The notes under the pieces are model-generated. The model did no database searches and was not told the origin of the DNA. It saw only the letters and a list, made by a program, of their open reading frames with translations. The position numbers and the translations under genes were made by a program. DNA of 12,718 nucleotides from 70-18 sp041691815 (GTDB taxonomy: Bacteria > Pseudomonadota > Alphaproteobacteria > Acetobacterales > Acetobacteraceae), in NCBI GenBank assembly GCA_041691815.1, contig JBEPTZ010000129.1:1-12718 (forward strand), written 5' to 3'. Positions 6,857 through 12,718 of this stretch are shown here, piece after piece (the stretch's first letter is position 1; every line of letters begins with the position of its first letter).

Positions 6857-6913
6857 CCAAAAAAACCATCCGCCTTGCAACAGCGGAGTGGCGGAGAGTT
6901 CGTACACTCCAAT

Positions 6914-6960
6914 GGATGAAAAGTTTTTTTGCTTCTTTTTGTTCACAAAAAGAAGACCTT
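6914..6960 (+). repeat. A/T-rich hairpin element (copy A), stem 6932-6955
   Basis: CTTCTTTTTG (6932-6941) and CAAAAAGAAG (6946-6955) form a perfect 10-bp stem with a TTCA loop, preceded by GATG and a run of seven T. Reading leftward from 6870 on the minus strand gives the same order: GATG, seven T, G, TTC, T run, A run, GAA. Very similar T-run/hairpin elements are, as I recall, common between genes in Acetobacteraceae genomes. Element boundaries are approximate. Confidence 0.6.
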
Positions 6961-6975
6961 GCTTCCCTGCTTGCA

Positions 6976-7728
6976 TCAATGCCGCTGAATCTGGCTGATG
7001 AACGCCCGGGTGCGCTCATGCGCCGGGGTCGCGAAGATCGCCGCCGGCGGTCCCTGCTCGACGATCGCCCCCTGGTCCATGAAGATCACCCGGTCGGCCG
7101 CAGCCCGCGCGAAGCCCATCTCGTGCGACACCACCACCATCGTCATGCCGGTTTCGCGCAGTTCGCGCATCACCGCCAGCACGCTGCCGACCAGTTCCGG
7201 ATCCAGCGCGCTGGTCGGTTCGTCGAACAGCATCACCCGCGGCTCCAGCGCGATCGCCCGCGCGATGGCGACGCGCTGCTGCTGGCCACCGGAGAGTTGC
7301 AGCGGGTGGTGGCTGGCGCGATCGGCCAGCCCAACGCGCTCCAGCGCCGCCCCGGCCAGCCGGTCGGCCTCGGCGCGCGGCTTGCCGGCGACCTTGCGCA
7401 GCGCCAGCGCCACGTTGCCCAGTGCCGTCATGTGCGGATAGAGGTTGAACGACTGGAACACCATGCCGATGCGCTGGCGGGCATGGTTGATGTCGGTTTT
7501 CGGGCTCAGCATGTCGATGCCGTCGACCGTGATGCTGCCGGAGGTGGGCTGCTCCAGCCGGTTGAGGCAGCGCAGCAGGGTCGACTTGCCGGAGCCGGAG
7601 GGGCCGATCACGAACACCAGTTCGCGTTCGGCCACCGCGAGATCGACGCCCTTCAACACATGAAGGGCGCCGAAATGCTTGTGGATGGCGACCGCGTTGA
7701 TGATCGCCGGCGGGCCAGCCTCGGGCAT
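6976..7728 (-). CDS. Amino acid ABC transporter ATP-binding protein
   Basis: A 250-residue ATPase of the GlnQ/HisP class that powers uptake on the cytoplasmic face. Walker A GPSGSGKST is at 42-50, the Q-loop Gln at 92, the signature LSGGQQQR at 145-152, Walker B VMLFDEP at 165-171 and the H-loop His at 202. All key residues are present, so it should be active. ATG 7728 shares its last base with the TGA of the binding-protein gene (TGATG), which decides the start and implies translational coupling; an in-frame TTG at 7740 would add four residues. The stop is followed by the 150-bp palindrome region before the permeases. Confidence 0.95.
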   Translation of the reverse strand: MPEAGPPAIINAVAIHKHFGALHVLKGVDLAVAERELVFVIGPSGSGKSTLLRCLNRLEQPTSGSITVDGIDMLSPKTDINHARQRIGMVFQSFNLYPHMTALGNVALALRKVAGKPRAEADRLAGAALERVGLADRASHHPLQLSGGQQQRVAIARAIALEPRVMLFDEPTSALDPELVGSVLAVMRELRETGMTMVVVSHEMGFARAAADRVIFMDQGAIVEQGPPAAIFATPAHERTRAFISQIQRH

Positions 7729-8585
7729 CAGCCCGTGCAATGCATCGGATGCGGGGTCGGGTCGTAGCCGGGCATGCCGGGAACGCCGTAGCCGGGGGTG
7801 ACGACGTTCTGCAGGTCATTCGGGCCAGGGGTGTAGCCGAACCATTTCTGCGACAGCTTGTCGATGCTGCCGTCCTTCTTCATGCAGTCCAGCACGTCCT
7901 GCATCTGGTTGCGCAGCGCCACTTCGTCCTTGCGGAACGGGGCGGCCCAATGGGCGCGGGTGTCGGTCAGCGTCAGGTCGGCGAGGAAGGTGGGGTTCTG
8001 CTTGGCGGCGTAGAGGATGGTGGTGTTGCCGGCCACTGTGGCGTAGGCGCGGCCGGACAGCACCGCCTGGATGGCGTCGGGCTGGGTGTCGTAGACCTGC
8101 ACGGTGAATCCGATCTCGGGCGCCTTCTGCTTCGACATCGTCTCGTACGGGGTGCCCTTGTTGACCGCGACCGCCTTCCCCTTCAGATCGGCCCAGGATT
8201 TTAGCGGCACCGAGCCCTTCTTGATGCCGAACTGAAGCTCGGTCCACATATAGCCGGCGGTGAAGATCATGGCCTCCGCCCGCTCCTTGGTCACCGTGGT
8301 GGGGGCGGCGATGAAGTCGTAGCGGCCGGACAGCAGGCCGGGCACCAGGCCGGAGAAGGTGGTGTTGTCGATGATGATGCCGCGGCCCATGCGCTTCGCG
8401 ACCTCGGTGAACAGATCGACGTTGAAGCCCTGCACGCCGCCGCCGGGCTTGGCCATCGCGTGCGGCGCGAAGGTGCCGTCGACTCCGGTGCGCAGCGGCG
8501 GCAGCTTGGTCTGGGCGAAGACGGCGGACGACGCGATACCGGCGACTGCCAGCACCGCTGCCATCAGGCTGCGGCGAAGTAACAT
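7728..8585 (-). CDS. Periplasmic amino-acid-type solute-binding protein (SBP_bac_3 family)
   Basis: A 285-residue binding protein. A Sec signal peptide is clear: MLLRR, a hydrophobic core, then AVFA with cleavage before Gln25. The mature part follows family 3 order: GFNVDLFTEVAKRMG (53-67), SGRYDFIAA (86-94) and TKERAEAMIFTAGY (99-112), where Arg102 fits the arginine that grips the ligand carboxylate. The second-lobe site where HisJ and GlnH have an Asp for the alpha-amino group (pattern GRxDAxxxD) reads GRAYATVAGN (178-187), lacking both Asp residues, so the ligand may not be a plain alpha-amino acid. A Pro/Gly/Tyr-rich tail occupies 254-285. ATG 8585 is preceded by AGGGAG with an 8-base spacer. 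First gene of the importer operon. Confidence 0.92.
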   Translation of the reverse strand: MLLRRSLMAAVLAVAGIASSAVFAQTKLPPLRTGVDGTFAPHAMAKPGGGVQGFNVDLFTEVAKRMGRGIIIDNTTFSGLVPGLLSGRYDFIAAPTTVTKERAEAMIFTAGYMWTELQFGIKKGSVPLKSWADLKGKAVAVNKGTPYETMSKQKAPEIGFTVQVYDTQPDAIQAVLSGRAYATVAGNTTILYAAKQNPTFLADLTLTDTRAHWAAPFRKDEVALRNQMQDVLDCMKKDGSIDKLSQKWFGYTPGPNDLQNVVTPGYGVPGMPGYDPTPHPMHCTG

Positions 8586-8750
8586 GTGTCGGGCTCCCTG
8601 GGTAAACGCAGTTTGCGCGACGATGCCCCGCGCGCGCGGCAACGGCAAGCCCCACGGTGGCTGGCCAGGCTGGCGGGTTTGGCCGGCGGATCACGCAGAA
8701 GTGCCCGCGGCGGCGGGGTTATGCCTTCCCGGCGCGCAGTTTCAATGGCC

Positions 8751-8756
8751 TATAAT
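8751..8756 (+). promoter_or_regulatory. Candidate -10 box for the vgrG operon
   Basis: A perfect TATAAT in GC-rich surroundings. The upstream region has only TTCCCG at 8726-8731 (19 bp away) as a weak -35. Transcription from here would give a 5' untranslated leader of roughly 180 bases before the vgrG ATG, long enough for regulation at the RNA level. Confidence 0.4.
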
Positions 8757-8929
8757 GGGGTCTTCCGGTGTGCTGCCATGCAGCCCGCCGGCGCGGCGAC
8801 GCGGGAGCGGAACAATTACGGAACCCGGGGGGCAGTACGCCTGCCTCCGCGCGCTCCGGGCCGTCGGTGTCGACGATCTGGATTACATTGCCTTGCGGGA
8901 ACCCGCGTGTCGGGTATCCTGCGGCCGCC

Positions 8930-8936
8930 AAGGAGG
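8930..8936 (+). promoter_or_regulatory. Strong ribosome binding site of vgrG
   Basis: AAGGAGG, a near-complete anti-16S match, lies 8 bases before ATG 8945. It decides the vgrG start: the open frame extends about 59 codons further upstream, but that part has no VgrG-like sequence. Confidence 0.8.
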
Positions 8937-8944
8937 AAGCGTCG

Positions 8945-10987
8945 ATGGCCGCCGACGGAACGCTGATGACCATGACCAGCCCATTGGGGGATGGCGTGCT
9001 GCAGCCGATCGCACTTCAGGGCGAGGAGGCGATCAGCGCCGCCTTCATGTTCCATGTGCAGATGGTCTCGACCAAGGAAGGCATCGATCCGGATTCAATG
9101 CTGTTCCAGCCGGTCTGCGTGACGGTGCAGCGCAAGAACACCGAACCGCGGTGTTTCCACGGCATCGTGCGCAGCTTCTCAGCCGGCGAGAAGCGCGGAG
9201 GGACGAATTTCTACCAGGCCGAGCTGGTGCCGAAATGGTGGTTCGCCACCCAGACCCGCGACTGCCGCATCTTCCATCAGCTGAGCGTGGCCGACGTGCT
9301 GCAGAAGCTGTTCGACGAGAACGGCGTGACCGGGGTCAAGACCAAGATCAACGGCGACAAGGCGGTGCGGGCGTTCATCGTCCAGTTCAACGAGTCGGAT
9401 TTCGACTTCGCGGCGCGGTTGATGGAGGCGGAGGGGTATTTCTACCTGTTCGAGCATACCGACAGCGCCCACACCATGGTGCTGACCGACAATAATAGCG
9501 CCTTCACCGACCTGCCGCACCCCGATGTCGAATTGATGACCAAGGGCGGCGGCATCAACGGGCTGCGTGACTGGCACCGCGTGGCGTCGACCGCGCTCGG
9601 CAAGGTGGCGCTGCAGGATTACGACCCGCTGGCCCCCTCCACCCCGGTTACCGGCGACCAGACGACGCTGCTCGCCACCGGCGGCCATCCGGCCCGCGAC
9701 GTGTTCGAATGGCCGGCGCTGACCATCAAGGCGGCCGAAGCCAAGGCCCGCGCACGCATCCGCCAGGAGGCGGCGGAGGCGTTCTGGACCCTGTTCGAGG
9801 GCGCCAGCGAGGATCAGGAATTCATCCCCGGCGGCAAGTTCACCCTCAAGGCGGGGCCGTTCGTCACCGGCGACGCCGGCGACTACGTCATCCGCAGCGT
9901 CTACCACGAGGCGGTGGACGAGGTGCACGGCAGCGGCGGCGCCGGCGGTGGCTACAGCAATCGCTTCACCGCGTTTCCCAAGGCCATCGTCTGGCGCCAG
10001 CCGATCACCGTGCCGCGGCCGCAGCTGGGCGGCATCTACTCCGCGGTGGTGCTGGGGCCGGATGGCGAGGAGATCTATACCGACCCGGACGGGCACGGCA
10101 TGATCAAGGTGCGGTTCCATTGGGACCATCGCGCCGACGCTACCGCGGACAACACCATCTGGCTGCGGGTGATGCAGCCGTGGAGCGGCGCCGGCTGGGG
10201 CGTGCAGCATATCCCGCGGGTCGGCACCGAGGTGGCGGTGGCGTTCGTCGATGGCGATCTCGACAGCCCGATCGTGATCGGCTGCTACTACAATGCCGAG
10301 CAGAAGCACCCGCTGGCGCTGCCGGGCGACAAGACCAAGAGCGGCTTTCGCAGCCGCTCATCGCCCAAGGGCGGCACGGCGAATTTCAGCGAATTCTGGA
10401 TTGACGACAAAAAGGGCAGCGAACTGGTGTTTCTCCACGCCGAGAAGGACCATACTGAAGAGGTGGAGAACGACCAGTCGATCACCGTCGATCACGACCG
10501 GACCAGGCTGGTGAAGAACGACGAGACGATCACCATCAAGGGCAAGCAGACCATCACCGTCACCAAGGACCGCACCGTCGAGATCAGCCAGGGGAACGAA
10601 TTGCTGACGGTGAAGACCGGCAACATGACCACCGAGGTGAGCAAGGGTAACCAGTCCAACACCGTCAAGATGGGCAATCTCACCAACGAGGTGAGCATGG
10701 GCAACATGTCCAACACGGTCAAGATGGGCAATCTTTCCACCGACGTGAAGCTGGGTAACATCACGGTAAAGGCGGGCCTCGGCGCGATTTCGAATGAGGC
10801 GATGCAGTCGATCGAGTTCAAGGTCGGCGCCAGTTCGGTGAAGATCGATCAGATGGGGGTGACCATCAAGGGGATGATGGTCAAGATCGAGGGCACCATC
10901 ATGACCGACGTGAAGGGCCTGATGACGACCGTGGAGGCGAGCGCGATGACCCAGGTCAAGGGCGCCATCGTCATGATCGGCCCATGA
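8945..10987 (+). CDS. vgrG: Type VI secretion system spike protein VgrG
   Basis: A 680-residue VgrG (TssI), which trimerises at the end of the Hcp tube and punctures the target cell. The gp27-like base covers about 1-350, with FNESDFDFAARLMEAEGYFY (148-167) typical of the family. The gp5-type OB fold lies at about 360-455, with DPDGHGMIKVRFHWD (380-394) and WGVQHIPRVGTEVAVAFVDGD (418-438). A beta-helix needle follows from about 500, with seven Gly-Asn pairs at exact 9-residue spacing (550-604). The protein ends in IVMIGP with no added effector domain, so it is a structural rather than evolved VgrG; cargo would need PAAR or an adaptor. The downstream PAAR gene fits that. First gene of the visible T6SS operon. 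Confidence 0.96.
   Translation: MAADGTLMTMTSPLGDGVLQPIALQGEEAISAAFMFHVQMVSTKEGIDPDSMLFQPVCVTVQRKNTEPRCFHGIVRSFSAGEKRGGTNFYQAELVPKWWFATQTRDCRIFHQLSVADVLQKLFDENGVTGVKTKINGDKAVRAFIVQFNESDFDFAARLMEAEGYFYLFEHTDSAHTMVLTDNNSAFTDLPHPDVELMTKGGGINGLRDWHRVASTALGKVALQDYDPLAPSTPVTGDQTTLLATGGHPARDVFEWPALTIKAAEAKARARIRQEAAEAFWTLFEGASEDQEFIPGGKFTLKAGPFVTGDAGDYVIRSVYHEAVDEVHGSGGAGGGYSNRFTAFPKAIVWRQPITVPRPQLGGIYSAVVLGPDGEEIYTDPDGHGMIKVRFHWDHRADATADNTIWLRVMQPWSGAGWGVQHIPRVGTEVAVAFVDGDLDSPIVIGCYYNAEQKHPLALPGDKTKSGFRSRSSPKGGTANFSEFWIDDKKGSELVFLHAEKDHTEEVENDQSITVDHDRTRLVKNDETITIKGKQTITVTKDRTVEISQGNELLTVKTGNMTTEVSKGNQSNTVKMGNLTNEVSMGNMSNTVKMGNLSTDVKLGNITVKAGLGAISNEAMQSIEFKVGASSVKIDQMGVTIKGMMVKIEGTIMTDVKGLMTTVEASAMTQVKGAIVMIGP
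10592..10759 (+). repeat. 27-bp in-frame tandem repeat encoding the VgrG needle
   Basis: Gly-Asn pairs begin at residues 550, 559, 568, 577, 586, 595 and 604 of VgrG, an exact 9-residue period. Units read roughly as xxVKMGNLT or xEVSMGNMS; alternating VKMGN and EVSMGN/EVSKGN types make an 18-residue (54-bp) higher-order unit in the centre. At DNA level the central copies are close to identical, so expansion by slippage or recombination is plausible. Confidence 0.8.
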
Positions 10988-11006
10988 TGCCAACCAGGAA
11001 CCAGTG

Positions 11007-11600
11007 ATGCCCGCCGTCCCGATGGCCAAGCTGATGACCGCCGACCTCGCCCTGCTGCGCCCGCGCATCGAGGCGCCGCCGGAAGCTGCCATCGCGCTGG
11101 AACAGTGCCAATCCGCCCCCGAGGCGCTCGAAGCGCTGGTCAATGGCGGCTTCATGAACGAGGCGATGCGGCTGCTCGCCCATGGCCTGCCACATCGCGA
11201 GGGGGTATGGTGGGTCTGCATGTGTGCGCGCCATACCGCAACCGACGAACTCGCCGCCGCCGACCTGGCGGCGCTGGAGGCGGCTGAACTCTGGGTGCGC
11301 CGGCCGACCGACGAGAACCGCCGCGCCGCCTTCGCCCGGGCCGAGGGGGCGCGGTTCGGAACGCCGGAGGCCTGGGCCTGCGTCGCGGCGTTCTGGAGCA
11401 CCGGCTCGATGGCCCCGCTCGGCCAGCCGGAGGTGCCGGCGGCGCCGCATCTGGCCGGCACGGCGATCGCCGGTGCGGTCTCGCTGGCCTCGGTGCGTGG
11501 CCATCCGGAGCGCCAGCCGCAGCGGCTGACCCGCTTCCTGGAGAGCGCCCGCGATGTTTCGGCCGGCGGCACCGGCCGGCTGGCGCCAGAGGAAGCGTGA
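11007..11600 (+). CDS. DUF6931-like protein of T6SS spike operons
   Basis: A 197-residue, Ala-rich, mostly helical and soluble protein without signal or membrane segments. The motif LLAHGLPHREGVWWVCMCAR (56-75), then RPTDENRRAAFARAE (99-113) and AFWSTGSMAP (128-137), match what I remember of the DUF6931 family, found in T6SS loci between vgrG and PAAR genes. Its function is unknown. A chaperone or adaptor that loads PAAR or an effector onto VgrG is the natural hypothesis from position. ATG 11007 is preferred: AGGA lies 7 bases upstream; the adjacent GTG at 11004 is too close to it. It starts 19 bp after the vgrG stop. Its TGA overlaps the ATG of the first mini-ORF of the tandem repeat. Confidence 0.8.
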   Translation: MPAVPMAKLMTADLALLRPRIEAPPEAAIALEQCQSAPEALEALVNGGFMNEAMRLLAHGLPHREGVWWVCMCARHTATDELAAADLAALEAAELWVRRPTDENRRAAFARAEGARFGTPEAWACVAAFWSTGSMAPLGQPEVPAAPHLAGTAIAGAVSLASVRGHPERQPQRLTRFLESARDVSAGGTGRLAPEEA

Positions 11601-11638
11601 TGGGGGAAGAAGCCTGATGGGGGAGGAAACCTGATGGG
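11597..11638 (+). repeat. 17-bp tandem repeat forming a chain of mini-ORFs before the PAAR gene
   Basis: Two 17-bp units (11597-11613 and 11614-11630) and a partial third (11631-11638) follow the pattern TGATGGGGGA(A/G)GAA. Each unit holds a stop, an overlapping ATG and a purine-rich stretch resembling a ribosome site. The DUF6931-like gene stops at 11598-11600 within TGATG; ATG 11600 gives MGEEA and stops at 11615-11617 within TGATG; ATG 11617 gives MGEET and stops at 11632-11634 within TGATG; ATG 11634 is the PAAR start. The peptides are probably not functional products. Confidence 0.8.
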
Positions 11639-11924
11639 CCAGCCCGCCGCGCGCCTGACCGATATGCATGTCTGCCCGATGCTCACGGTGTTGGTGCCGC
11701 ATGTCGGCGGCCCGATCGTGGGGCCCGGCTGCCCGACAGTACTGATCGGCATGCTGCCGGCGGCGCGTATCTCCGACATGCTGGTCTGCGTCGGTCCGCC
11801 GGATGTGATCGCGATGGGCGCCCCCACGGTGCTGATCGGCGGCATGCCGGCCGCTCGCATGGGCGATCCGACGGCGCATGGCGGGGTGATTGTGCTTGGG
11901 TGCTTCACCGTGCTGATAGGCTGA
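11634..11924 (+). CDS. PAAR-repeat spike tip protein
   Basis: A 96-residue protein with three PAAR tetrapeptides (4-7, 42-45, 72-75), each followed by an Asp within four residues, and three copies of a TVLIG strand (35-39, 65-69, 92-96). PAAR proteins form a small cone that caps the VgrG trimer and binds one zinc ion; His12, Cys14, His23, Cys52, His82 and Cys90 are the candidate ligands here. It is a bare PAAR domain with no effector extension, so it is structural. ATG 11634 overlaps the stop of the second mini-ORF and follows AGGAAA closely. The FHA gene begins 4 bp after its stop. Confidence 0.95.
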   Translation: MGQPAARLTDMHVCPMLTVLVPHVGGPIVGPGCPTVLIGMLPAARISDMLVCVGPPDVIAMGAPTVLIGGMPAARMGDPTAHGGVIVLGCFTVLIG

Positions 11925-11928
11925 GACG

Positions 11929-12718
11929 ATGGCGTTGACCCTCTCCGTGCTGCGCTGCCCCGACGCGGTGCCCCCGGAAACCCGCACCGTCACCGGCGGC
12001 GAGTTCAGCATCGGCCGGGGGCCGGACAATCAATGGACGCTGGCCGACCCGGACAAGTTCCTGTCCAAGCGGCATTGCGTGCTGGCATACCGCTCCGGCG
12101 GCTGGCAACTGGCGGATGTCAGCACCAACGGCACCTTCCTGAACCGCGACACCGACCCGGTGGGCGCCACGCCGCGCGACCTGCGCGATGGCGACCGGCT
12201 GCGGCTGGGCAACTACGAGATTGAGATTCGCGTCAGCCAGGAAGAAGCCGGCTGGGGCGGCGGCCAGGCAGTCGGCGGCCACCCGGCGCCGGTCGGTGGC
12301 GGCCAGGCCGGTGCGGCGTTTGCCGATCCGTTCGGCGATGACCCGTTCGCACCACCGGCGAGCAAGCGCGGCGAGTTCGGCAAAGACCCGCTGATCGAGC
12401 CCGGTGGGTTCGGTGGAATCGGCCATCAGGGCGTCACCTTGCCGGCGGATTTCGATCCGCTGGGATCGGACTTCGATCAGGGATTCGGGGCGCCCACCCA
12501 GCCCGACCACGGCTCGCCGCTGGAACAGGCCTTCCGCACCCCGACGCCGGTGGCCGCGCCGGGCCTGCCGCCGGACCTGGACGACTGGGATCTGGATCTG
12601 ACCCCGACGCCGGCCGCGCCTCCGCCGGCTGCCCGTGCCCCGGCCGCCGCTCCCCCCGTCGCCCAGCCACCGGCGGCGCCGCCGCCGCCGGCAGCAGCGC
12701 CCGACCTGTCTCTTATAC
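11929..12718 (+). CDS. FHA-domain protein of the T6SS locus (3' end missing)
   Basis: The frame is open from ATG 11929 to the end of the window, 263 codons. An FHA domain covers about residues 5-102, with FSIGRG (26-31), SKRHC (46-50) and STNGTFLN (65-72), which supply the phosphothreonine-binding loop residues Arg30, Ser46, His49 and Asn67. FHA proteins of T6SS loci (TagH/Fha type) read threonine phosphorylation and control assembly. After the domain comes a Gly/Pro/Asp-rich linker with DPFGDDPFAPP and later Ala/Pro-rich stretches, probably disordered. The start lies 4 bp after the PAAR stop; the ribosome site is weak. The last 13 bases are adapter, so the final four residues (Leu-Ser-Leu-Ile) are not genuine and the real gene continues beyond 12705. 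Confidence 0.9.
   Translation, partial: MALTLSVLRCPDAVPPETRTVTGGEFSIGRGPDNQWTLADPDKFLSKRHCVLAYRSGGWQLADVSTNGTFLNRDTDPVGATPRDLRDGDRLRLGNYEIEIRVSQEEAGWGGGQAVGGHPAPVGGGQAGAAFADPFGDDPFAPPASKRGEFGKDPLIEPGGFGGIGHQGVTLPADFDPLGSDFDQGFGAPTQPDHGSPLEQAFRTPTPVAAPGLPPDLDDWDLDLTPTPAAPPPAARAPAAAPPVAQPPAAPPPPAAAPDLSLI
12706..12718. other. Residual Nextera transposase adapter at contig end
   Basis: The final 13 bases, CTGTCTCTTATAC, equal the first 13 bases of the Nextera mosaic-end sequence CTGTCTCTTATACACATCT. They sit exactly at the end of the window. This is a library artefact, not a mobile element. Confidence 0.95.

Larger units (their letters stand above)
8586..8944. other. Divergent intergenic region between the importer operon and vgrG
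   Basis: These 359 bp separate the binding-protein gene (leftward) from vgrG (rightward). They contain a consensus TATAAT at 8751-8756 and the vgrG ribosome site at 8930-8936. No convincing promoter for the importer was found on the minus strand. Open frames cross it on both strands, but their Arg/Pro/Gly-rich products look like GC-bias artefacts. No clear sigma-54 -24/-12 motif was seen, although many T6SS operons use one. Confidence 0.6.

Noticed and set aside
6826..6912. N-terminal extension of the first permease
   Set aside because: The added residues are encoded by the A/T palindrome and spacer and would make the protein longer than its family; ATG 6825 is more likely.
6932..6955. Rho-independent terminator after the ABC ATPase gene
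   Set aside because: The stem is almost entirely A/T pairs and, in the direction of transcription, is followed by an A-rich rather than T-rich stretch, so it is not a standard terminator.
8586..8966. Plus-strand 126-codon frame leading into vgrG
   Set aside because: Arg/Pro-rich product, no ribosome site, and it overlaps the vgrG start out of frame.
9179..10309. Minus-strand open frame of 376 codons inside vgrG
   Set aside because: VgrG is unambiguous in this stretch; the reverse frame is rich in Arg, Gly, Ala and His with no motif.
10358..12029. Minus-strand open frames opposite the vgrG end, DUF6931-like and PAAR genes
   Set aside because: Low-complexity composition and full overlap with plus-strand genes that have ribosome sites and family motifs.
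11905..12510. Minus-strand 201-codon frame opposite the FHA gene
   Set aside because: The plus strand carries a clear FHA domain; the opposite frame shows no recognisable sequence.
12706..12718. Transposon end or insertion-sequence remnant
   Set aside because: The sequence is the laboratory Tn5-derived mosaic end used in library preparation and sits exactly at the contig end.

Overview
The window looks like one assembled contig from a GC-rich alphaproteobacterium. I infer Rhodospirillales, probably Acetobacteraceae, from the strong G/C bias at third codon positions, the VgrG/DUF6931/PAAR/FHA arrangement and the A/T-rich palindromes in an otherwise very GC-rich background. That placement is an inference. 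Both ends carry assembly or library artefacts: two long G homopolymers at the left (within 1-80), and at the right the first 13 bases of the Nextera mosaic end (12706-12718). Genes touching either end are therefore incomplete.

Left part (49-4811, minus strand, transcribed right to left). A Crp/Fnr-type regulator (4110-4811) is followed after 150 bp by a tight four-gene run: an amidase-signature hydrolase (2544-3959), a TsaA/TrmO-type methyltransferase (2093-2539), a gamma-glutamyltransferase-like Ntn hydrolase (447-2081) and a truncated RidA-like deaminase resembling CnbZ (49-432). Spacings are 4 and 11 bp and about one overlapping base or 14 bp, so this is very likely an operon. It suggests breakdown of an amide or gamma-glutamyl compound with release of ammonia.

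Middle (4923-8585). A small CopD-like membrane protein (4976-5452, plus strand) is divergent from the regulator and is preceded by a possible 18-codon leader ORF that ends in an ATGA overlap with it. Next comes a minus-strand polar amino-acid-type ABC importer: periplasmic binding protein (7728-8585), ATPase (6976-7728), and two permeases (6145-6825 and 5457-6122). The ATPase and the permeases are separated by 150 bp that holds two A/T palindromes in opposite orientation. The importer is a plausible supplier of substrate for the hydrolase operon; this rests on proximity only.

Right part (8586-12718, plus strand). A 359-bp intergenic region with a consensus TATAAT leads into a type VI secretion spike module: VgrG (8945-10987), a DUF6931-like protein (11007-11600), a PAAR tip protein (11634-11924) and an FHA-domain protein cut by the contig end (11929 onward). 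VgrG, PAAR and FHA are T6SS parts; the DUF6931-like protein sits where adaptors or chaperones are often encoded. A 17-bp tandem repeat between the DUF6931 and PAAR genes forms a chain of two five-codon ORFs linked by TGATG overlaps, an unusual translational-coupling arrangement.

No rRNA, tRNA, CRISPR array or transposase gene was seen.
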